This document shows, piece after piece, positions 28,561 to 38,924 of a DNA stretch of 64,000 nt. The DNA is taken from assembly GCA_021787395.1 (NCBI GenBank), contig JAJYLZ010000005.1, forward strand, positions 1 through 64,000. The letters are read 5' to 3'. This DNA is from Chloroflexota bacterium (GTDB lineage: Bacteria > Chloroflexota > Limnocylindria > Limnocylindrales > CSP1-4). Position 1 is the first letter of the stretch. Every line of letters begins with the position of its first letter. The translations under genes and the position numbers were made by a program. The notes beneath the pieces were generated by a model. It searched no databases, had not been told where the DNA came from, and saw nothing but the letters and a program-made list of their open reading frames with translations.

Positions 28561-29677
28561 CCTCCCCGGACGGGCGGTCGGAGCCGGCCTCGGGCGCGGA
28601 CGCCGGCGCTCGAGTGTCGGCCTTCGCCGGCCCGGGGGCCTCAGCGGCGGCCTGGTCGCTCCGGATGTCGATCCGCCACCCGGTCAGGCGCGCCGCGAGC
28701 CGGGCGTTCTGGCCCTCCCGGCCGATGGCCAGCGACAGCATGCGCTCGGGCACGGTCACGCTGGCGACACGGTGCTCCTCGTCGATGGCCACGGAGATCA
28801 CCTGCGCGGGCGACAGCGCGTTGGCGACGAACACGCTGGGGTCCTCGCTCCACGGGATGACGTCGATCTTCTCGCCGGCCAGCTCGGCGACCACCGCCTG
28901 CACCCGCGCACCGCGCTGGCCGACGGTGGCCCCCACCGGGTCGAGGCCCTCCTGGCGGGAGGCGACGGCGACCTTGCTCCGGCTGCCCGCCTCCCGGGCG
29001 ATCTGCTTGATCTCGACAGTGCCGCTGTGGATCTCGGGCACCTCGAGCTCGAACAGGCGGCGCAGGAAGCCCTTGTGCGTCCGCGAGACCATGATCTGCG
29101 GCCCGCGGGCGGAGCGCTTGACCTCGAGCACGAACGCCTTGACGGGCTGGCCGATGCGGTAGTGCTCGAGGGGGCTCTGCTCGCTGGTGGCCAGGATCGC
29201 CTCCACGCCCTTGCCCACGTCCAGCACGATCGCGCGGGGCTCGACCCTGCTGACCGAGCCCGTGATCAGCTCGCCCTCGCGGCTGGCGAACTGGTCGAAC
29301 ACCTGGTCGCGCTCGACCTCTCGGATGCGCTGGAGGATGATCTGCTTGGCGGTCTGGGCGCCGATGCGGCCGAAGTGCTCGCCGTCGAGCTGCTCGGTCA
29401 GGAGCACCTCGCCGACGTGCGCGTCGGGCTTGGTCCTGCGGGCCTCCTCGAGGCTCACCTCGAGCCCGGGGTCCTCGACGTCCTCGACCACGTGGCGGCC
29501 GCGGAACACGTCGATCCGGCCGCTCTCCGGCTCGACGCGGACGAAGATGTCCTCCTCGCCCGCGACGCGGCGGTAGGCCTGCTGGATCCCGTCCTCCAGG
29601 GCGTGCACGAGCGCGTCCCGGGAGACCTGCTTCTCGGCGTTGAGCTGGAGGAGCGCACCGACGAAGTCGCGACTCAC
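28550..29677 (-). CDS. nusA: Transcription termination/antitermination factor NusA
   Basis: S1 + KH domains: [86 protein letters not shown] start inferred. Confidence 0.96.
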   Translation of the reverse strand: MSRDFVGALLQLNAEKQVSRDALVHALEDGIQQAYRRVAGEEDIFVRVEPESGRIDVFRGRHVVEDVEDPGLEVSLEEARRTKPDAHVGEVLLTEQLDGEHFGRIGAQTAKQIILQRIREVERDQVFDQFASREGELITGSVSRVEPRAIVLDVGKGVEAILATSEQSPLEHYRIGQPVKAFVLEVKRSARGPQIMVSRTHKGFLRRLFELEVPEIHSGTVEIKQIAREAGSRSKVAVASRQEGLDPVGATVGQRGARVQAVVAELAGEKIDVIPWSEDPSVFVANALSPAQVISVAIDEEHRVASVTVPERMLSLAIGREGQNARLAARLTGWRIDIRSDQAAAEAPGPAKADTRAPASAPEAGSDRPSGEVSS

Positions 29678-29728
29678 TTGGCGCCTCCCTCCTCTGCCCA
29701 TGAAGGAGGACCGCCTCGACACAAAGAA

Positions 29729-29749
29729 ACGTGGGTTGGTCACCCACGT
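29729..29749 (-). terminator. Terminator/attenuator-like hairpin in nusA leader
   Basis: Minus strand ACGTGGGT-GACCA-ACCCACGT followed by TTTCTTT. Confidence 0.65.
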
Positions 29750-29777
29750 CCGGAGGCGGCCCTCGATAGTTGCGCGG

Positions 29778-29783
29778 AGTATA
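29778..29783 (-). promoter_or_regulatory. -10 element (TATACT) upstream of nusA operon
   Basis: Minus-strand GTATACTCCGCG, same 12-bp string as at asd promoter. Confidence 0.5.
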
Positions 29784-29930
29784 CACCCGGGGGCGTGGAC
29801 GTCCCCCGCCGCACTGGCTCACGACCCAGCTCCGGCCCGCTCTCGCGGCACGCAGAGCCGAACGGTCACGCCTGCCGTCGCGAGGGAGCCCGACCGAGGA
29901 CTCGCCGCTTCTCCGGGGAGCGGCGGGCGG

Positions 29931-30017
29931 CTAGGCCTCCGGCGCTGCCACCTCCAGCCCGACCGGGCACGCGACCCCAGTGGCGGTGTGGCAGTCGTAG
30001 CCGTCCGGGTTTGCGAC
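29931..30017 (-). pseudogene. Displaced 3' fragment of msrA
   Basis: [28 protein letters not shown] parallels C-terminus of intact MsrA ([27 protein letters not shown]). Confidence 0.75.
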
Positions 30018-30070
30018 GGGCGAATGTATGACTCGTCTCCGTGAGCCCGGGCTGTCTGCTTTCGGTATGG

Positions 30071-30619
30071 CTACGGCGCCGCGACTACCTTGACCACGAA
30101 CGTCAAGCTGTGACCCGAGATCGACTCGGTGATCGACCAGCATCCCGGTGCCGGGAACGAGACGCCCACGGCCTGGAAGCCCGTCGCGCCGTACCCGCCC
30201 GGCACATCGACCTGCACCCCGTTCGAGGTCCCGTCGAGACGGTTCGCACTGACGGTCAGGCTCCCGTCGACGAGCCGATACGTCGGGAACTTCGCCTGAA
30301 GCAGCCCGTCCGACCCCGGCGTTGCCCGCAGCGTCCCGTCGCCGGTGCCGAGCTCGGTCCACAGCCAGTCGTTGCCGTACATCTGTAGCGGAGGCGGTGT
30401 CATTCCCGACGGCAGCGACATGCCACTCACCATGAAGGCGGTGACCGTCGACGGAATCTGCCCCGTTGAAGCAGCCGCCGTCACCGGACACGAACCAGAG
30501 CTCGGTTGCGCGGTCGGTGTCGCGATGGCAGGCACCTCAGCCTGCCCGCACGCTGCTAGTACGAATACGACTCCAGCAACGGCCGCCGTTCGCGCGAGCG
30601 AGCCTTCGGCGCGGCGCAT
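30071..30619 (-). CDS. Hypothetical lipoprotein
   Basis: RTAAVAGVVFVLAACGQAEVPAIATPTAQPSSG lipobox; TATGGT box 6 nt before ATG; apparent lower GC than surroundings. Confidence 0.7.
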   Translation of the reverse strand: MRRAEGSLARTAAVAGVVFVLAACGQAEVPAIATPTAQPSSGSCPVTAAASTGQIPSTVTAFMVSGMSLPSGMTPPPLQMYGNDWLWTELGTGDGTLRATPGSDGLLQAKFPTYRLVDGSLTVSANRLDGTSNGVQVDVPGGYGATGFQAVGVSFPAPGCWSITESISGHSLTFVVKVVAAP

Positions 30620-30625
30620 GGCCGT

Positions 30626-30631
30626 ACCATA
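30626..30631 (-). promoter_or_regulatory. Leaderless-type -10 (TATGGT) 6 nt before lipoprotein ATG
   Basis: TATGGT-acggcc-ATG. Confidence 0.5.
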
Positions 30632-30656
30632 CTGCGAACCGCCCGAGAGTTCGAGA

Positions 30657-31316
30657 CTACGTTTGAGCGCTGACCCCAAGCCCGATGGGGCAGGCAACTC
30701 CCGTCGCGGTATGGCAATCGTAGCCCTGGGGATTCTTCGCGAGGTACTGCTGGTGGTCCTCCTCGGCGAAGTAGAACACCCCGGCCTCGGCGATCTCCGT
30801 GGTGATCCGGCCGTAGCCGGCCCCGGTCAGCTCGCGCTGGTAGCGGTCCCGCGACGCGAGGGCGGCCGCCAGCTGCTCCGGCCCATGGGCGAAGATCGCC
30901 GAGCGGTACTGGGTGCCCAGGTCGTTCCCCTGCCGCATGCCCTGGGTGGGGTCGTGCTGCTCCCAGAACACCTTGAGCAGCTGCTCGTACGAGATGACGC
31001 CGGGGTCGAACACGATGCGGACGGTCTCGGTGTGACCGGTCAGCCCGGTGCACGACTCGCGGTACGTGGGGTTGGGCGTGGCACCGCCCTCGAAGCCCAC
31101 GGCGGTGGCCCACACGCCCGGCAGCGGCCAGAACTTCTTCTCCGCGCCCCAGTAGCAGCCCATCCCGAACTCCGCGATCTGCAGGCCGTGCGGGTACGGC
31201 CCGCCGATCGGGTTGCCGTTCACGAAGTGGGCGCCCGGGACCATGATCGGACGGTCGCGACCCGGCAGGGTCTCAGACGGGCGGGGCATGGACGGCTGGG
31301 CAAAGGCGAAGCGCAT
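30657..31316 (-). CDS. msrA: Peptide-methionine (S)-S-oxide reductase MsrA
   Basis: [57 protein letters not shown]. Confidence 0.96.
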   Translation of the reverse strand: MRFAFAQPSMPRPSETLPGRDRPIMVPGAHFVNGNPIGGPYPHGLQIAEFGMGCYWGAEKKFWPLPGVWATAVGFEGGATPNPTYRESCTGLTGHTETVRIVFDPGVISYEQLLKVFWEQHDPTQGMRQGNDLGTQYRSAIFAHGPEQLAAALASRDRYQRELTGAGYGRITTEIAEAGVFYFAEEDHQQYLAKNPQGYDCHTATGVACPIGLGVSAQT

Positions 31317-31418
31317 GGATGGGGACCTCCGTATCCCTGAAGTCTACGGCGCCGGCGTGACGCGACGGTGACGCGGGCCCCGGCGCCGGACCCCGGCGCA
31401 GACAGGGCCGATAGTCCC

Positions 31419-31448
31419 TTGACATATCAGTCCCGACTGAGATATTCC
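31419..31448 (+). promoter_or_regulatory. ArsR promoter/operator: TTGACA -35, 18-nt spacer with inverted repeat, TATTCC -10
   Basis: ttgacatatcagtcccgactgagatattcc; TCAGTC-CC-GACTGA palindrome flanked by atatc/gatat. Confidence 0.65.
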
Positions 31449-31479
31449 CTCCTCCGTCGACCCAGCACCGAGGGCCCCG

Positions 31480-31803
31480 ATGACCGTCCTGCACCCGCCG
31501 CGACCCCGCCGCGACCTCGTCGCACCCGACGTCGCCGACGCCGTCAGCGTCGCCCAGCTGCTGGGCGACCGGTCCCGGGCCACCATCCTGGCGATGCTCG
31601 CCGACGGGCCCCACTGCGTGTGCGAGTTCGCCACGGCGCTCGGGGCCCGCGAGAACAACGTCTCCAACCACCTCGCCCGCCTCCGCGAGGCCGGCCTGGT
31701 CCGCGCCACCCGCCACGAGGAGAACGGGCGGCTGTTGATCTACGAGCGGGACGAGGCGGCCGTGGCGGCCGCCCGCACCGCGCTGTCCACCCTCCTTCGC
31801 TGA
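31480..31803 (+). CDS. ArsR/SmtB family transcriptional regulator
   Basis: AQLLGDRSRATILAMLADGPHCVCEFATALGARENNVSNHLARLREAGLVRATRHEENGRLLIYE. Confidence 0.93.
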   Translation: MTVLHPPRPRRDLVAPDVADAVSVAQLLGDRSRATILAMLADGPHCVCEFATALGARENNVSNHLARLREAGLVRATRHEENGRLLIYERDEAAVAAARTALSTLLR

Positions 31804-31819
31804 CACCGGAGCACTGACC

Positions 31820-32605
31820 ATGGCCAACCGACGACCTGCCGAGCCTGCCCCCGGAGCCGGCGGCAAGGCGGGGCGCGCCCAGCGCCGCGCCGCCGCCCGC
31901 GCCGACACCCGGAGCCGACCCGCACCCCGCCCCGACGCGCAGCCGGCCGTCGTGCGCCTGGGCCGGCGCTGGCTGGTGCCCGGGATCGTGGCGGTGGCCA
32001 TCGTCGCGGCAGCCGGGATCGTCATCTCGGGCCTGTCGGCGCCGCCCGCCCCGGTCGCGAACGTGGTGCGCCCCTCGGAGGGGTCGGCGACGGCCCCGGT
32101 GACGGTCGCGGAGTACTCGGACTACCAGTGCGACTACTGCGGCCGCTGGGCGCGCGAGGTCGAGGCGAGCTTCCGGTCGGCGTTCATCACCACGGGCAGA
32201 GTCCGCTTCGAGTGGCACGACGACGCCTGGGAGGGCCAGGAGTCCGTGGACGCGGCCAACGCCGCGCGGTGCGCCGGCGACCAGGGCCAGTTCTGGGCGA
32301 TGCACGACCTGCTCTACCGCTCGCAGGGCGCCACGCCCAACACGGGCGCCTTCACCAAGGACAAGCTCAAGGCCATGGGCGCCACGCTCGGCCTGGACGC
32401 GACCACCTTCGACGCGTGCGTGGATGCGGGGACCTACGACGCCGCGGTCCGGGCGGACACCAAGGTGGCGTCGGCCGCCTTCTCCGGCACGCCGGCCTTC
32501 AGCGTCAACGGCACGCCACTCGTCGGGTACCAGACGATGGCCCAGCTGACCGCGGCCGTGGACGCCGCCGCCTCGAGCGCGCCGTCCGCGTCGACCGCCC
32601 CGTGA
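31820..32605 (+). CDS. DsbA family thiol:disulfide oxidoreductase, membrane anchored
   Basis: N-terminal TM; VTVAEYSDYQCDYCGRWAREVE (CxxC); FSGTPAFSVNGTPLVGYQ. Confidence 0.92.
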   Translation: MANRRPAEPAPGAGGKAGRAQRRAAARADTRSRPAPRPDAQPAVVRLGRRWLVPGIVAVAIVAAAGIVISGLSAPPAPVANVVRPSEGSATAPVTVAEYSDYQCDYCGRWAREVEASFRSAFITTGRVRFEWHDDAWEGQESVDAANAARCAGDQGQFWAMHDLLYRSQGATPNTGAFTKDKLKAMGATLGLDATTFDACVDAGTYDAAVRADTKVASAAFSGTPAFSVNGTPLVGYQTMAQLTAAVDAAASSAPSASTAP

Positions 32606-32627
32606 CGCCGGCCGCCCGGAGCGCCTG

Positions 32628-33467
32628 ATGGTGGAGCTGCTCGTCGCCTTCGTCGGCGGCGTCCTGTCGCTGCTCTCGCCCTGCTCGGCGCTGCTGCTGC
32701 CCGCGTTCTTCGCCTACGCCTTCCCCTCCCCCGCCCGGCTGGCCGCCCGCACGGTGATCTTCTACGCCGGGATGCTGACCCTGCTGCTCCCGCTGGGGGT
32801 GGGCGCCGGCGCCCTGGGCAGCGTCCTGACCGCGCAGCGCGGGACGCTCATGATGCTCGCCGGCGCCGTGCTGGTGGTCATCGGCATCGTCCAGTTCGCC
32901 CGGGGGGGCTTCGAGCTGCCGACCGCCGGGGGCGGCACGCTGCGGCCGATGACCGCCGAGCGCGCCGCCAGCACCTATGCGCTGGGCCTCGGCTTCGGCC
33001 TCGGCGGCTTCTGCGCCGGCCCCATCCTGGGCGGCGTGCTGACCATCGCGGCGTCGTCGGGCGGGGCGCTTTCCGGGGCAGCCCTGCTCGCGGCGTACGC
33101 CGCGGGCATGGCGTTCCCGCTGTTCCTGCTGGCGCTCGTCTGGGAGCGGCTGGGCAGCTCGGGGCGGGGCATGCTCCGCGGGCGCGAGGTCCGGGTCCTG
33201 GGCCTCGAGCGGCACATCACCGTCGTCGTCTCGAGCGCCATGTTCGTGGTCCTCGGCCTCATGTTCATCGTGCTCGAGGGCGCCAACCCGGCCGCCGGCC
33301 TGTACGACGCGCTGGGCCTGGCCGACCTGTCCATCGCGCTCCAGACGGCGCTCCTGGACGCGGCCGACCGCATGTCGCCCCTGGTCCCGGCCGGCGCCCT
33401 CCTGGTCGTCGCCGCCGTCGCCGCCGTCGCGCTGGCGCGCCGACGCCGGAGCCGGCCCGCCGACTGA
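32628..33467 (+). CDS. ccdA: CcdA-type cytochrome c biogenesis / thiol electron transfer membrane protein
   Basis: FVGGVLSLLSPCSALLLPAFFAYAF; LGFGLGGFCAGPILGGVLTIA. Confidence 0.88.
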   Translation: MVELLVAFVGGVLSLLSPCSALLLPAFFAYAFPSPARLAARTVIFYAGMLTLLLPLGVGAGALGSVLTAQRGTLMMLAGAVLVVIGIVQFARGGFELPTAGGGTLRPMTAERAASTYALGLGFGLGGFCAGPILGGVLTIAASSGGALSGAALLAAYAAGMAFPLFLLALVWERLGSSGRGMLRGREVRVLGLERHITVVVSSAMFVVLGLMFIVLEGANPAAGLYDALGLADLSIALQTALLDAADRMSPLVPAGALLVVAAVAAVALARRRRSRPAD

Positions 33468-33551
33468 CCCCGCGCCGGGGGGACCCGGCAGACGCCACGG
33501 CGACCGACGCGACGGCGGGCCGCCTCGCCGGGGCTGCGCGGCAGCTGCGGC

Positions 33552-34148
33552 CTACGGCTCGGCCGCCTCCTGCTCGGTGCCCCCGAGGCTGACGTCCGGC
33601 CGGTCCAGGTCGTCGCCGCCCGCGGTGAAGAACGGCTCCGGCCGCCACCCGAACAGGCCGGCGACGAGGCTCGCGGGCACCTGGGCGATCCGCGTGTTGT
33701 AGCGGTACACCTGGTCGTTGTAGAGCTCTCGCCGGTCAGCGATCAGGTCCTCGAGGCGGGCCACCTCCGCCTGGAGCGACGCCACGTTGGCGGCCGACCG
33801 GACCTCCGGGTAGCGCTCGACCACCGCGAACAGCTGCCGGACGGCGGCCGAGGTCGCCTCGCTCGTGGCGGCCTGCCTCGGGATCGGGTCGCGGTCCGAG
33901 TAGGCCGCCCGGCGCGCGGTGACCTCGGCCAGCACGTCCTTCTCGAACGCCATCAGGCCGCGCACGGCGTCCACGTAGTTGGGCAGCTCGTCGTGGCGCT
34001 GCCTGAGCGCGACGTCCACGTTGGCCCACGCCTTGGTGACGCGGTTGCGCAGCGCCACGACGTCGTTGTACGTGGTGACCGCGAGGAAGCCGGCCACCGC
34101 GAGCACGAGGACGAGGGCGAAGGCCGCGGCGAGCGACACGGGCGTCAT
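33552..34148 (-). CDS. LemA family protein
   Basis: TTYNDVVALRNRVTKAWANVDVALRQRHDELPNYVDAVRGLMAFEKDVLAEVTARRAA. Confidence 0.92.
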   Translation of the reverse strand: MTPVSLAAAFALVLVLAVAGFLAVTTYNDVVALRNRVTKAWANVDVALRQRHDELPNYVDAVRGLMAFEKDVLAEVTARRAAYSDRDPIPRQAATSEATSAAVRQLFAVVERYPEVRSAANVASLQAEVARLEDLIADRRELYNDQVYRYNTRIAQVPASLVAGLFGWRPEPFFTAGGDDLDRPDVSLGGTEQEAAEP

Positions 34149-34207
34149 GGCCTGCACATGATGGCCCACGCGACGGCGCCGCGCCCGGTGCCCCGGGGTC
34201 CTGCGGC

Positions 34208-35281
34208 TCAGCGGCCCGACAGCAGGAGCGCGCCCGACACCGCGGAGATGATGGCCACCAGCGCGCCGGCCAGGCCCAGCAGGAACCGCCCCTGGTCGCG
34301 CGCCACGGCCTCCCCGGGCGCGCCCGCGACGATCAGCAGCGGGGCGTCCGCGGCCGATGCGAGGACCAGCAGGTCCGGGGCGATGTCGAACGCCTGCTCG
34401 ATCCGCGCCGCCGTCTCCGGCGAGGCGAGGGTCGGTTGGCGGGCGGCGGGGTCGAGCTCGGGCTCTCGGACCGGGCGGTCGATGCCGAAGCCCGGGATCG
34501 CGGCGTTGCCCCAGGCCTGCTCGGGCGCCGAGAGCTCGCCCGCCTCGCGAGCCGCCGCCACGTCCGCGGCGACCTCCGGGTCCGCCAGCGCTCCGAGCGG
34601 GTCGGCGGAGCCGTCGAGCGCGTCGGCGGTCGCCGGGTCCTCGAGCTCGCTGAACGGCCGCGCCGTGCCGACGACGGTGATCGTGTCGCCAGGCTCGATC
34701 CGCGCCTCGGTGTAGCGGCGGCCCGAGCCGCGCGCGCCCGTGCCCAGCCCGGCGGGAGCCGCCAGCTCGTCGAGCGGATCCGGCGGGTGCACCGTGAGGA
34801 GCGCCGCCACCGCGGCGTCGCGGTCCACCGAGCCCGGGGCGGGGGCCATCGTCTCGTGCCGCGGCGACAGCCCGATGGGCGCGTCGCCGAACAGCCCGGT
34901 GCGCTCGTCGTACTGCGCGGGCACGTCGATCCGGGCGCCCCGCGGGAACACCCGGATCGCGCCGCTCGCATCGCGGACGCGGAAGCCGACGCCGCGCTCC
35001 TCGTGGAATGCCGGGCGGCCCTCGCCGTCCGACGCATCGACCCGCGATCGGTACCAGACGCAGTCGCGGTCCTGGAGCGGCGACCGCAGGAGCGCCTCCG
35101 CCGCCTCGACGGTGCCGCTGACCCGGACCTCGCCCGCCGCCAGAGTGGCGATCCGCGAGGTCGCGGTGCCCTCGATCAGCGCCCCGCTGCGGTACCCGGC
35201 GAGCCCCCGGACCAGCGCCGCCAGCCCGCCGACCACCCCGGCGGCGCACAGCGCCAGGGCGGCGGCGATCGGGTCGTTCAT
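34208..35281 (-). CDS. GIDE-domain (E3 ligase-like) membrane protein
   Basis: GEVRVSGTVEAAEALLRSPLQDRDCVWYRSRV...RYTEARIEPGDTITVVGTARPF between N- and C-terminal TM segments; adjacent to LemA. Confidence 0.7.
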   Translation of the reverse strand: MNDPIAAALALCAAGVVGGLAALVRGLAGYRSGALIEGTATSRIATLAAGEVRVSGTVEAAEALLRSPLQDRDCVWYRSRVDASDGEGRPAFHEERGVGFRVRDASGAIRVFPRGARIDVPAQYDERTGLFGDAPIGLSPRHETMAPAPGSVDRDAAVAALLTVHPPDPLDELAAPAGLGTGARGSGRRYTEARIEPGDTITVVGTARPFSELEDPATADALDGSADPLGALADPEVAADVAAAREAGELSAPEQAWGNAAIPGFGIDRPVREPELDPAARQPTLASPETAARIEQAFDIAPDLLVLASAADAPLLIVAGAPGEAVARDQGRFLLGLAGALVAIISAVSGALLLSGR

Positions 35282-35344
35282 CGGGCCCGGACCGATCCGG
35301 GGATGGCCATCGGGATCGGCATCTCGCCCCCGTCCGCGGCGCGA

Positions 35345-36580
35345 CTACGCGCGCGTGTACCGCCGGTCCACGTAGTCCTCGAGCAGGTCGATGAACTCGG
35401 CGACGATGTTGTCGCCGCGCAGCGTCCGGTCCAGCCTGCCGTCCACGAACACTGGCGCCACCGGCGCCTCGAACGTGCCCGGCAGCGAGATCCCGATGTC
35501 GGCGTGCTTCGACTCGCCCGGGCCGTTGACCACGCACCCCATCACGGCCACCTTCATGTCCTCGACGCCCGGGTGGGTCTCGCGCCACTCGGGCATACGC
35601 GCCCGGAGGTGCCCCGTGATCTGCTGGGCCATCTCCTGGAAGAACGTGGACGTGGTGCGGCCGCAGCCCGGGCAGGCGGAGACCTGGGGCAGGAACGAGC
35701 GCAGGCCCATCGACTGGAGGACCTGCTGGGCCACCTCCACCTCGAGCTCGCGGCCCGCGCCGGGCTCGGGGGTGAGCGACACGCGGATGGTGTCGCCGAT
35801 CCCCTCGTTGAGCAGGACCGCGAGGCCCGCCGTGGACGCGACGATGCCCTTCATGCCCATGCCCGCCTCGGTGAGCCCCAGGTGCAGCGGGTAGTCCGAG
35901 CGGGGCGCCAGCCGGTGGTACGTGTCCACCAGGTCCCGGACGCCGGACACCTTCGCCGACAGGATGATCCGGTCGTGGCGCAGGCCGACCGACTCCGCCA
36001 ACTCGGCCGAGCGCATGGCCGACTCGACCATCGCGTCGATCATCACGTCGCGGGCGTCGCGCGGCTGGGCCGCCCGGGCGTTCGCCTCCATCATCGAGGT
36101 CAGCAGGTCCTGGTCGAGCGAGCCCCAGTTCACGCCGATGCGGACGGGCTTGTCGTGGTCGACCGCCACCCGCACGATGGTCGAGAAGTTCTCGTCGTGG
36201 TGCTTGCCGCCCACGTTGCCCGGGTTGATCCGGTACTTCGCCAGCAGCCGCGCGGTCTCCGGGTACTGGACCAGGAGCTTGTGGCCGTTGTAGTGGAAGT
36301 CGCCGATCACCGGCACGTCCACCCCTAGGTTGTCGCGCAGCTTGCGCAGCATCTCGGGGACGGCCGCGGCGGCCTGCTCGGTGTTCACGGTCACGCGGAC
36401 GAGCTGGCTGCCGGCGTGGGCGAGCCGGGCCACCTGGATGGCCGTGGCGTCAGGGTCCGCCGTGTCCGTGTTGGTCATCGACTGCACGACCACGGGGTGG
36501 GCGGAGCCCACCAGCACGCCGCCGACGTCGACCGAGACGGTGGGGCGGCGGGCGGGGCGGAGTGCCTCCGGCGAGCTCAT
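35345..36580 (-). CDS. ispG: 4-hydroxy-3-methylbut-2-en-1-yl diphosphate synthase
   Basis: [64 protein letters not shown]. Confidence 0.97.
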   Translation of the reverse strand: MSSPEALRPARRPTVSVDVGGVLVGSAHPVVVQSMTNTDTADPDATAIQVARLAHAGSQLVRVTVNTEQAAAAVPEMLRKLRDNLGVDVPVIGDFHYNGHKLLVQYPETARLLAKYRINPGNVGGKHHDENFSTIVRVAVDHDKPVRIGVNWGSLDQDLLTSMMEANARAAQPRDARDVMIDAMVESAMRSAELAESVGLRHDRIILSAKVSGVRDLVDTYHRLAPRSDYPLHLGLTEAGMGMKGIVASTAGLAVLLNEGIGDTIRVSLTPEPGAGRELEVEVAQQVLQSMGLRSFLPQVSACPGCGRTTSTFFQEMAQQITGHLRARMPEWRETHPGVEDMKVAVMGCVVNGPGESKHADIGISLPGTFEAPVAPVFVDGRLDRTLRGDNIVAEFIDLLEDYVDRRYTRA

Positions 36581-36582
36581 CG

Positions 36583-37710
36583 TCAGCCTCCCCCGGTGAT
36601 GCCCCGGGCGATGTCGAAGAAGGTGACCCAGATCAGGAAGCCGAACAGGGCGAGGAACCCGATCGCGTAGGTCGCCTGCTCGGCGCGCTGGCTGATCTTG
36701 CGCCCGACGCCCGGGATGGCCTTGAGCGCGAGCACCAGCATCCGGCCCCCGTCGAGGGGCGGGAAGGGCAGCACGTTCACCAGCGCGAGGTTCGCCGACA
36801 GGATGCCCGCCACGTACAGGGTCATGATCGGGCCCTGGTCGCGGAACGTCTGGCCCAGCTCGCCGGCGATCCCCACCGGCCCCGACACCGGGGGCGCCTG
36901 GGTCGGGTGGCTGACGATCGAGCTGCCCAGCTTGCCCAGCGCGTCGAAGATGGCGTTGAACCAGCGCGTGGTCTCCTGCCAGCCGATCGAGGCCGACTCG
37001 CCCAGGGGCCGGCTCGTCGTCCCGGCCAGGATCGCCGGCTGGAACCCGCCGGACCCGGCCCGGACCCCCAGGGCGCCCTGGCCGGCGGCCACCTCGGCCT
37101 TCGATCGCAGGGTGACCGTGAGCGTGGCCGGCGTCCCGTCCGCGTGGACCACGCCCAGCTGGATGGTCTGGCCGGCGTCCGCGCGGAGGTGGTCGAGGAT
37201 GGTGCCGTCGCCGTAGCTGCCGCTGTAGAAGTCGTACTGCCGGCCGTCGATGGACGCGATCGTGTCGCCCACCACCAGCCCGGCGGCCGCGGCGGGCGAG
37301 CCGGGCTCGACGGCGTCGAACTTGACCCCGATGTTCGGCGCGCCGAGGAAGGCGATGCCGCCGAAGATGGCGACGGCCAGGACGAGGTTCATCACCACGC
37401 CCATCAGCAGGATCAGCAGCTTCTTCCACAGCGGGGCGCGGCCGAACGAGCGCGGGTCGTCGAGCTCGGCGCCGTCCTCCCCCTCCAGTTTGACGAAGCC
37501 GCCGATGGGCAGCCAGTTGAGCGTGTACTCGGTCTCGCCGCGCGTGCCGAGCACCCTCGCGCGGGGCGGGAAGCCGAATCCGAACTCCAGGACCCGGACT
37601 CGGGCCAGGCGCGCGGTCACGAAGTGCCCGGCCTCGTGGAACAGCACGAGCACCCCGAGCACGACGACGAACAGGACGATCGAGATCGCCGCGTCGAGCA
37701 GGCCGTTCAT
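36583..37710 (-). CDS. rseP: RIP site-2 metalloprotease
   Basis: [52 protein letters not shown]. Confidence 0.95.
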   Translation of the reverse strand: MNGLLDAAISIVLFVVVLGVLVLFHEAGHFVTARLARVRVLEFGFGFPPRARVLGTRGETEYTLNWLPIGGFVKLEGEDGAELDDPRSFGRAPLWKKLLILLMGVVMNLVLAVAIFGGIAFLGAPNIGVKFDAVEPGSPAAAAGLVVGDTIASIDGRQYDFYSGSYGDGTILDHLRADAGQTIQLGVVHADGTPATLTVTLRSKAEVAAGQGALGVRAGSGGFQPAILAGTTSRPLGESASIGWQETTRWFNAIFDALGKLGSSIVSHPTQAPPVSGPVGIAGELGQTFRDQGPIMTLYVAGILSANLALVNVLPFPPLDGGRMLVLALKAIPGVGRKISQRAEQATYAIGFLALFGFLIWVTFFDIARGITGGG

Positions 37711-38924
37711 GCGCCCACCGGCCCGCTGGCGAAGGCGGCGCGGACCTCCCGCTCCAGGGCGAGCAGGGCGTCCACGCCGGGCGCCTGGTCCGGGCCCTCG
37801 CCGAAGCGGCGCACCGCGGCCTCGAGCAGGCGCGGGATGCCCGGGAAGTCGAGGGTGCCGGCCAGGAACCGCGCCACGGCCACCTCGTCGGCCGCGATCA
37901 GCGCCGCCGAGGCGCGCGGGCCGATGCGGCCGGCGTCCCGGGCGATGCGCAGGGCCGGGAAGCGGCCCTCGTCGGGGGCGCGGAAGTCCAGCCGGGCGGT
38001 CGCCAGCAGGTCTGGCGGCGTCGCGGGTGACGGGAGGCGCTCTGGGTGGGTGAGGGCGTACTGGATCGGGAGGCGCATGTCGGGGGTGCCCAGCTGGGCC
38101 TTGAGGGAGCCGTCCACGAACTGGACGGCGGAGTGGACGACGCTCTGCGGGTGGATGACGACGTCGATCTGGTCGTACGGGACATCGTAGAGCCAACGGG
38201 CCTCGATGACCTCCAGCCCCTTGTTGGCGAGGGTCGCCGAGTCGATCGTGATCTTGGCCCCCATGGACCAGTTCGGGTGCCTGAGCGCCCGCTCCGGCGT
38301 CGCGGCGGCGAGCTCGTCGGCCGACGCGTCCAGGAACGGGCCGCCCGAGGCCGTCAGCACGAGGCGGGCGACGCCCGCCGGCGGCTCGCCGACCAGGCAC
38401 TGCCAGATCGCGGAGTGCTCGGAGTCGATCGGGCGCAGCCAGCCCAGCGGCGTCGCCAGCGGGTGGCGCGGATCCTCCGCCGCGCGCGCCAGGGCGCGTG
38501 CGGCGGCCTCCGCCATCACCAGGTGGCCGCCGGCCACCAACGTCTCCTTGTTGGCCGTCGCCACGACCTTGCCCGCGCGGAGGGCCGCGATGACGGGCCG
38601 CAGCGAGACCATGCCGCCGGTGCCCACCACCACGAGGTCCACGTCGTCGCGGACGGCCATCCGCTCCAGCGCGTCCTCCCCGCGCCAGCGCTCCGTGCCG
38701 GCGGGCAGGTCGAGCTCGAGCGCGTCGTCGGCGAGGGCCACCGCGTGCGGGCGGAGCCGCCGGGCCTGGGCCTCGAGCTCGCGGGCGCTCCGGCCGGCCG
38801 CCATGGCGCGCACCGCGAACCGGTCCGGGTGGGCCTCGAGGACCTCGACCGACTGCCGGCCGATGCTGCCCGTGGAGCCCAGCACGGCAACGCCGCGCAG
38901 GCCCGCCTCAGCGGACGAGCGCAA
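37707..38924 (-). CDS. dxr: 1-deoxy-D-xylulose-5-phosphate reductoisomerase
   Basis: [55 protein letters not shown]-like region, [30 protein letters not shown] start inferred. Confidence 0.95.
   Translation of the reverse strand: MRSSAEAGLRGVAVLGSTGSIGRQSVEVLEAHPDRFAVRAMAAGRSARELEAQARRLRPHAVALADDALELDLPAGTERWRGEDALERMAVRDDVDLVVVGTGGMVSLRPVIAALRAGKVVATANKETLVAGGHLVMAEAAARALARAAEDPRHPLATPLGWLRPIDSEHSAIWQCLVGEPPAGVARLVLTASGGPFLDASADELAAATPERALRHPNWSMGAKITIDSATLANKGLEVIEARWLYDVPYDQIDVVIHPQSVVHSAVQFVDGSLKAQLGTPDMRLPIQYALTHPERLPSPATPPDLLATARLDFRAPDEGRFPALRIARDAGRIGPRASAALIAADEVAVARFLAGTLDFPGIPRLLEAAVRRFGEGPDQAPGVDALLALEREVRAAFASGPVGA

Noticed and set aside
26625-29162. 845-aa plus-strand ORF opposite infB/nusA
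   Set aside because: Ser/Thr/Ala-rich antisense translation without domains.
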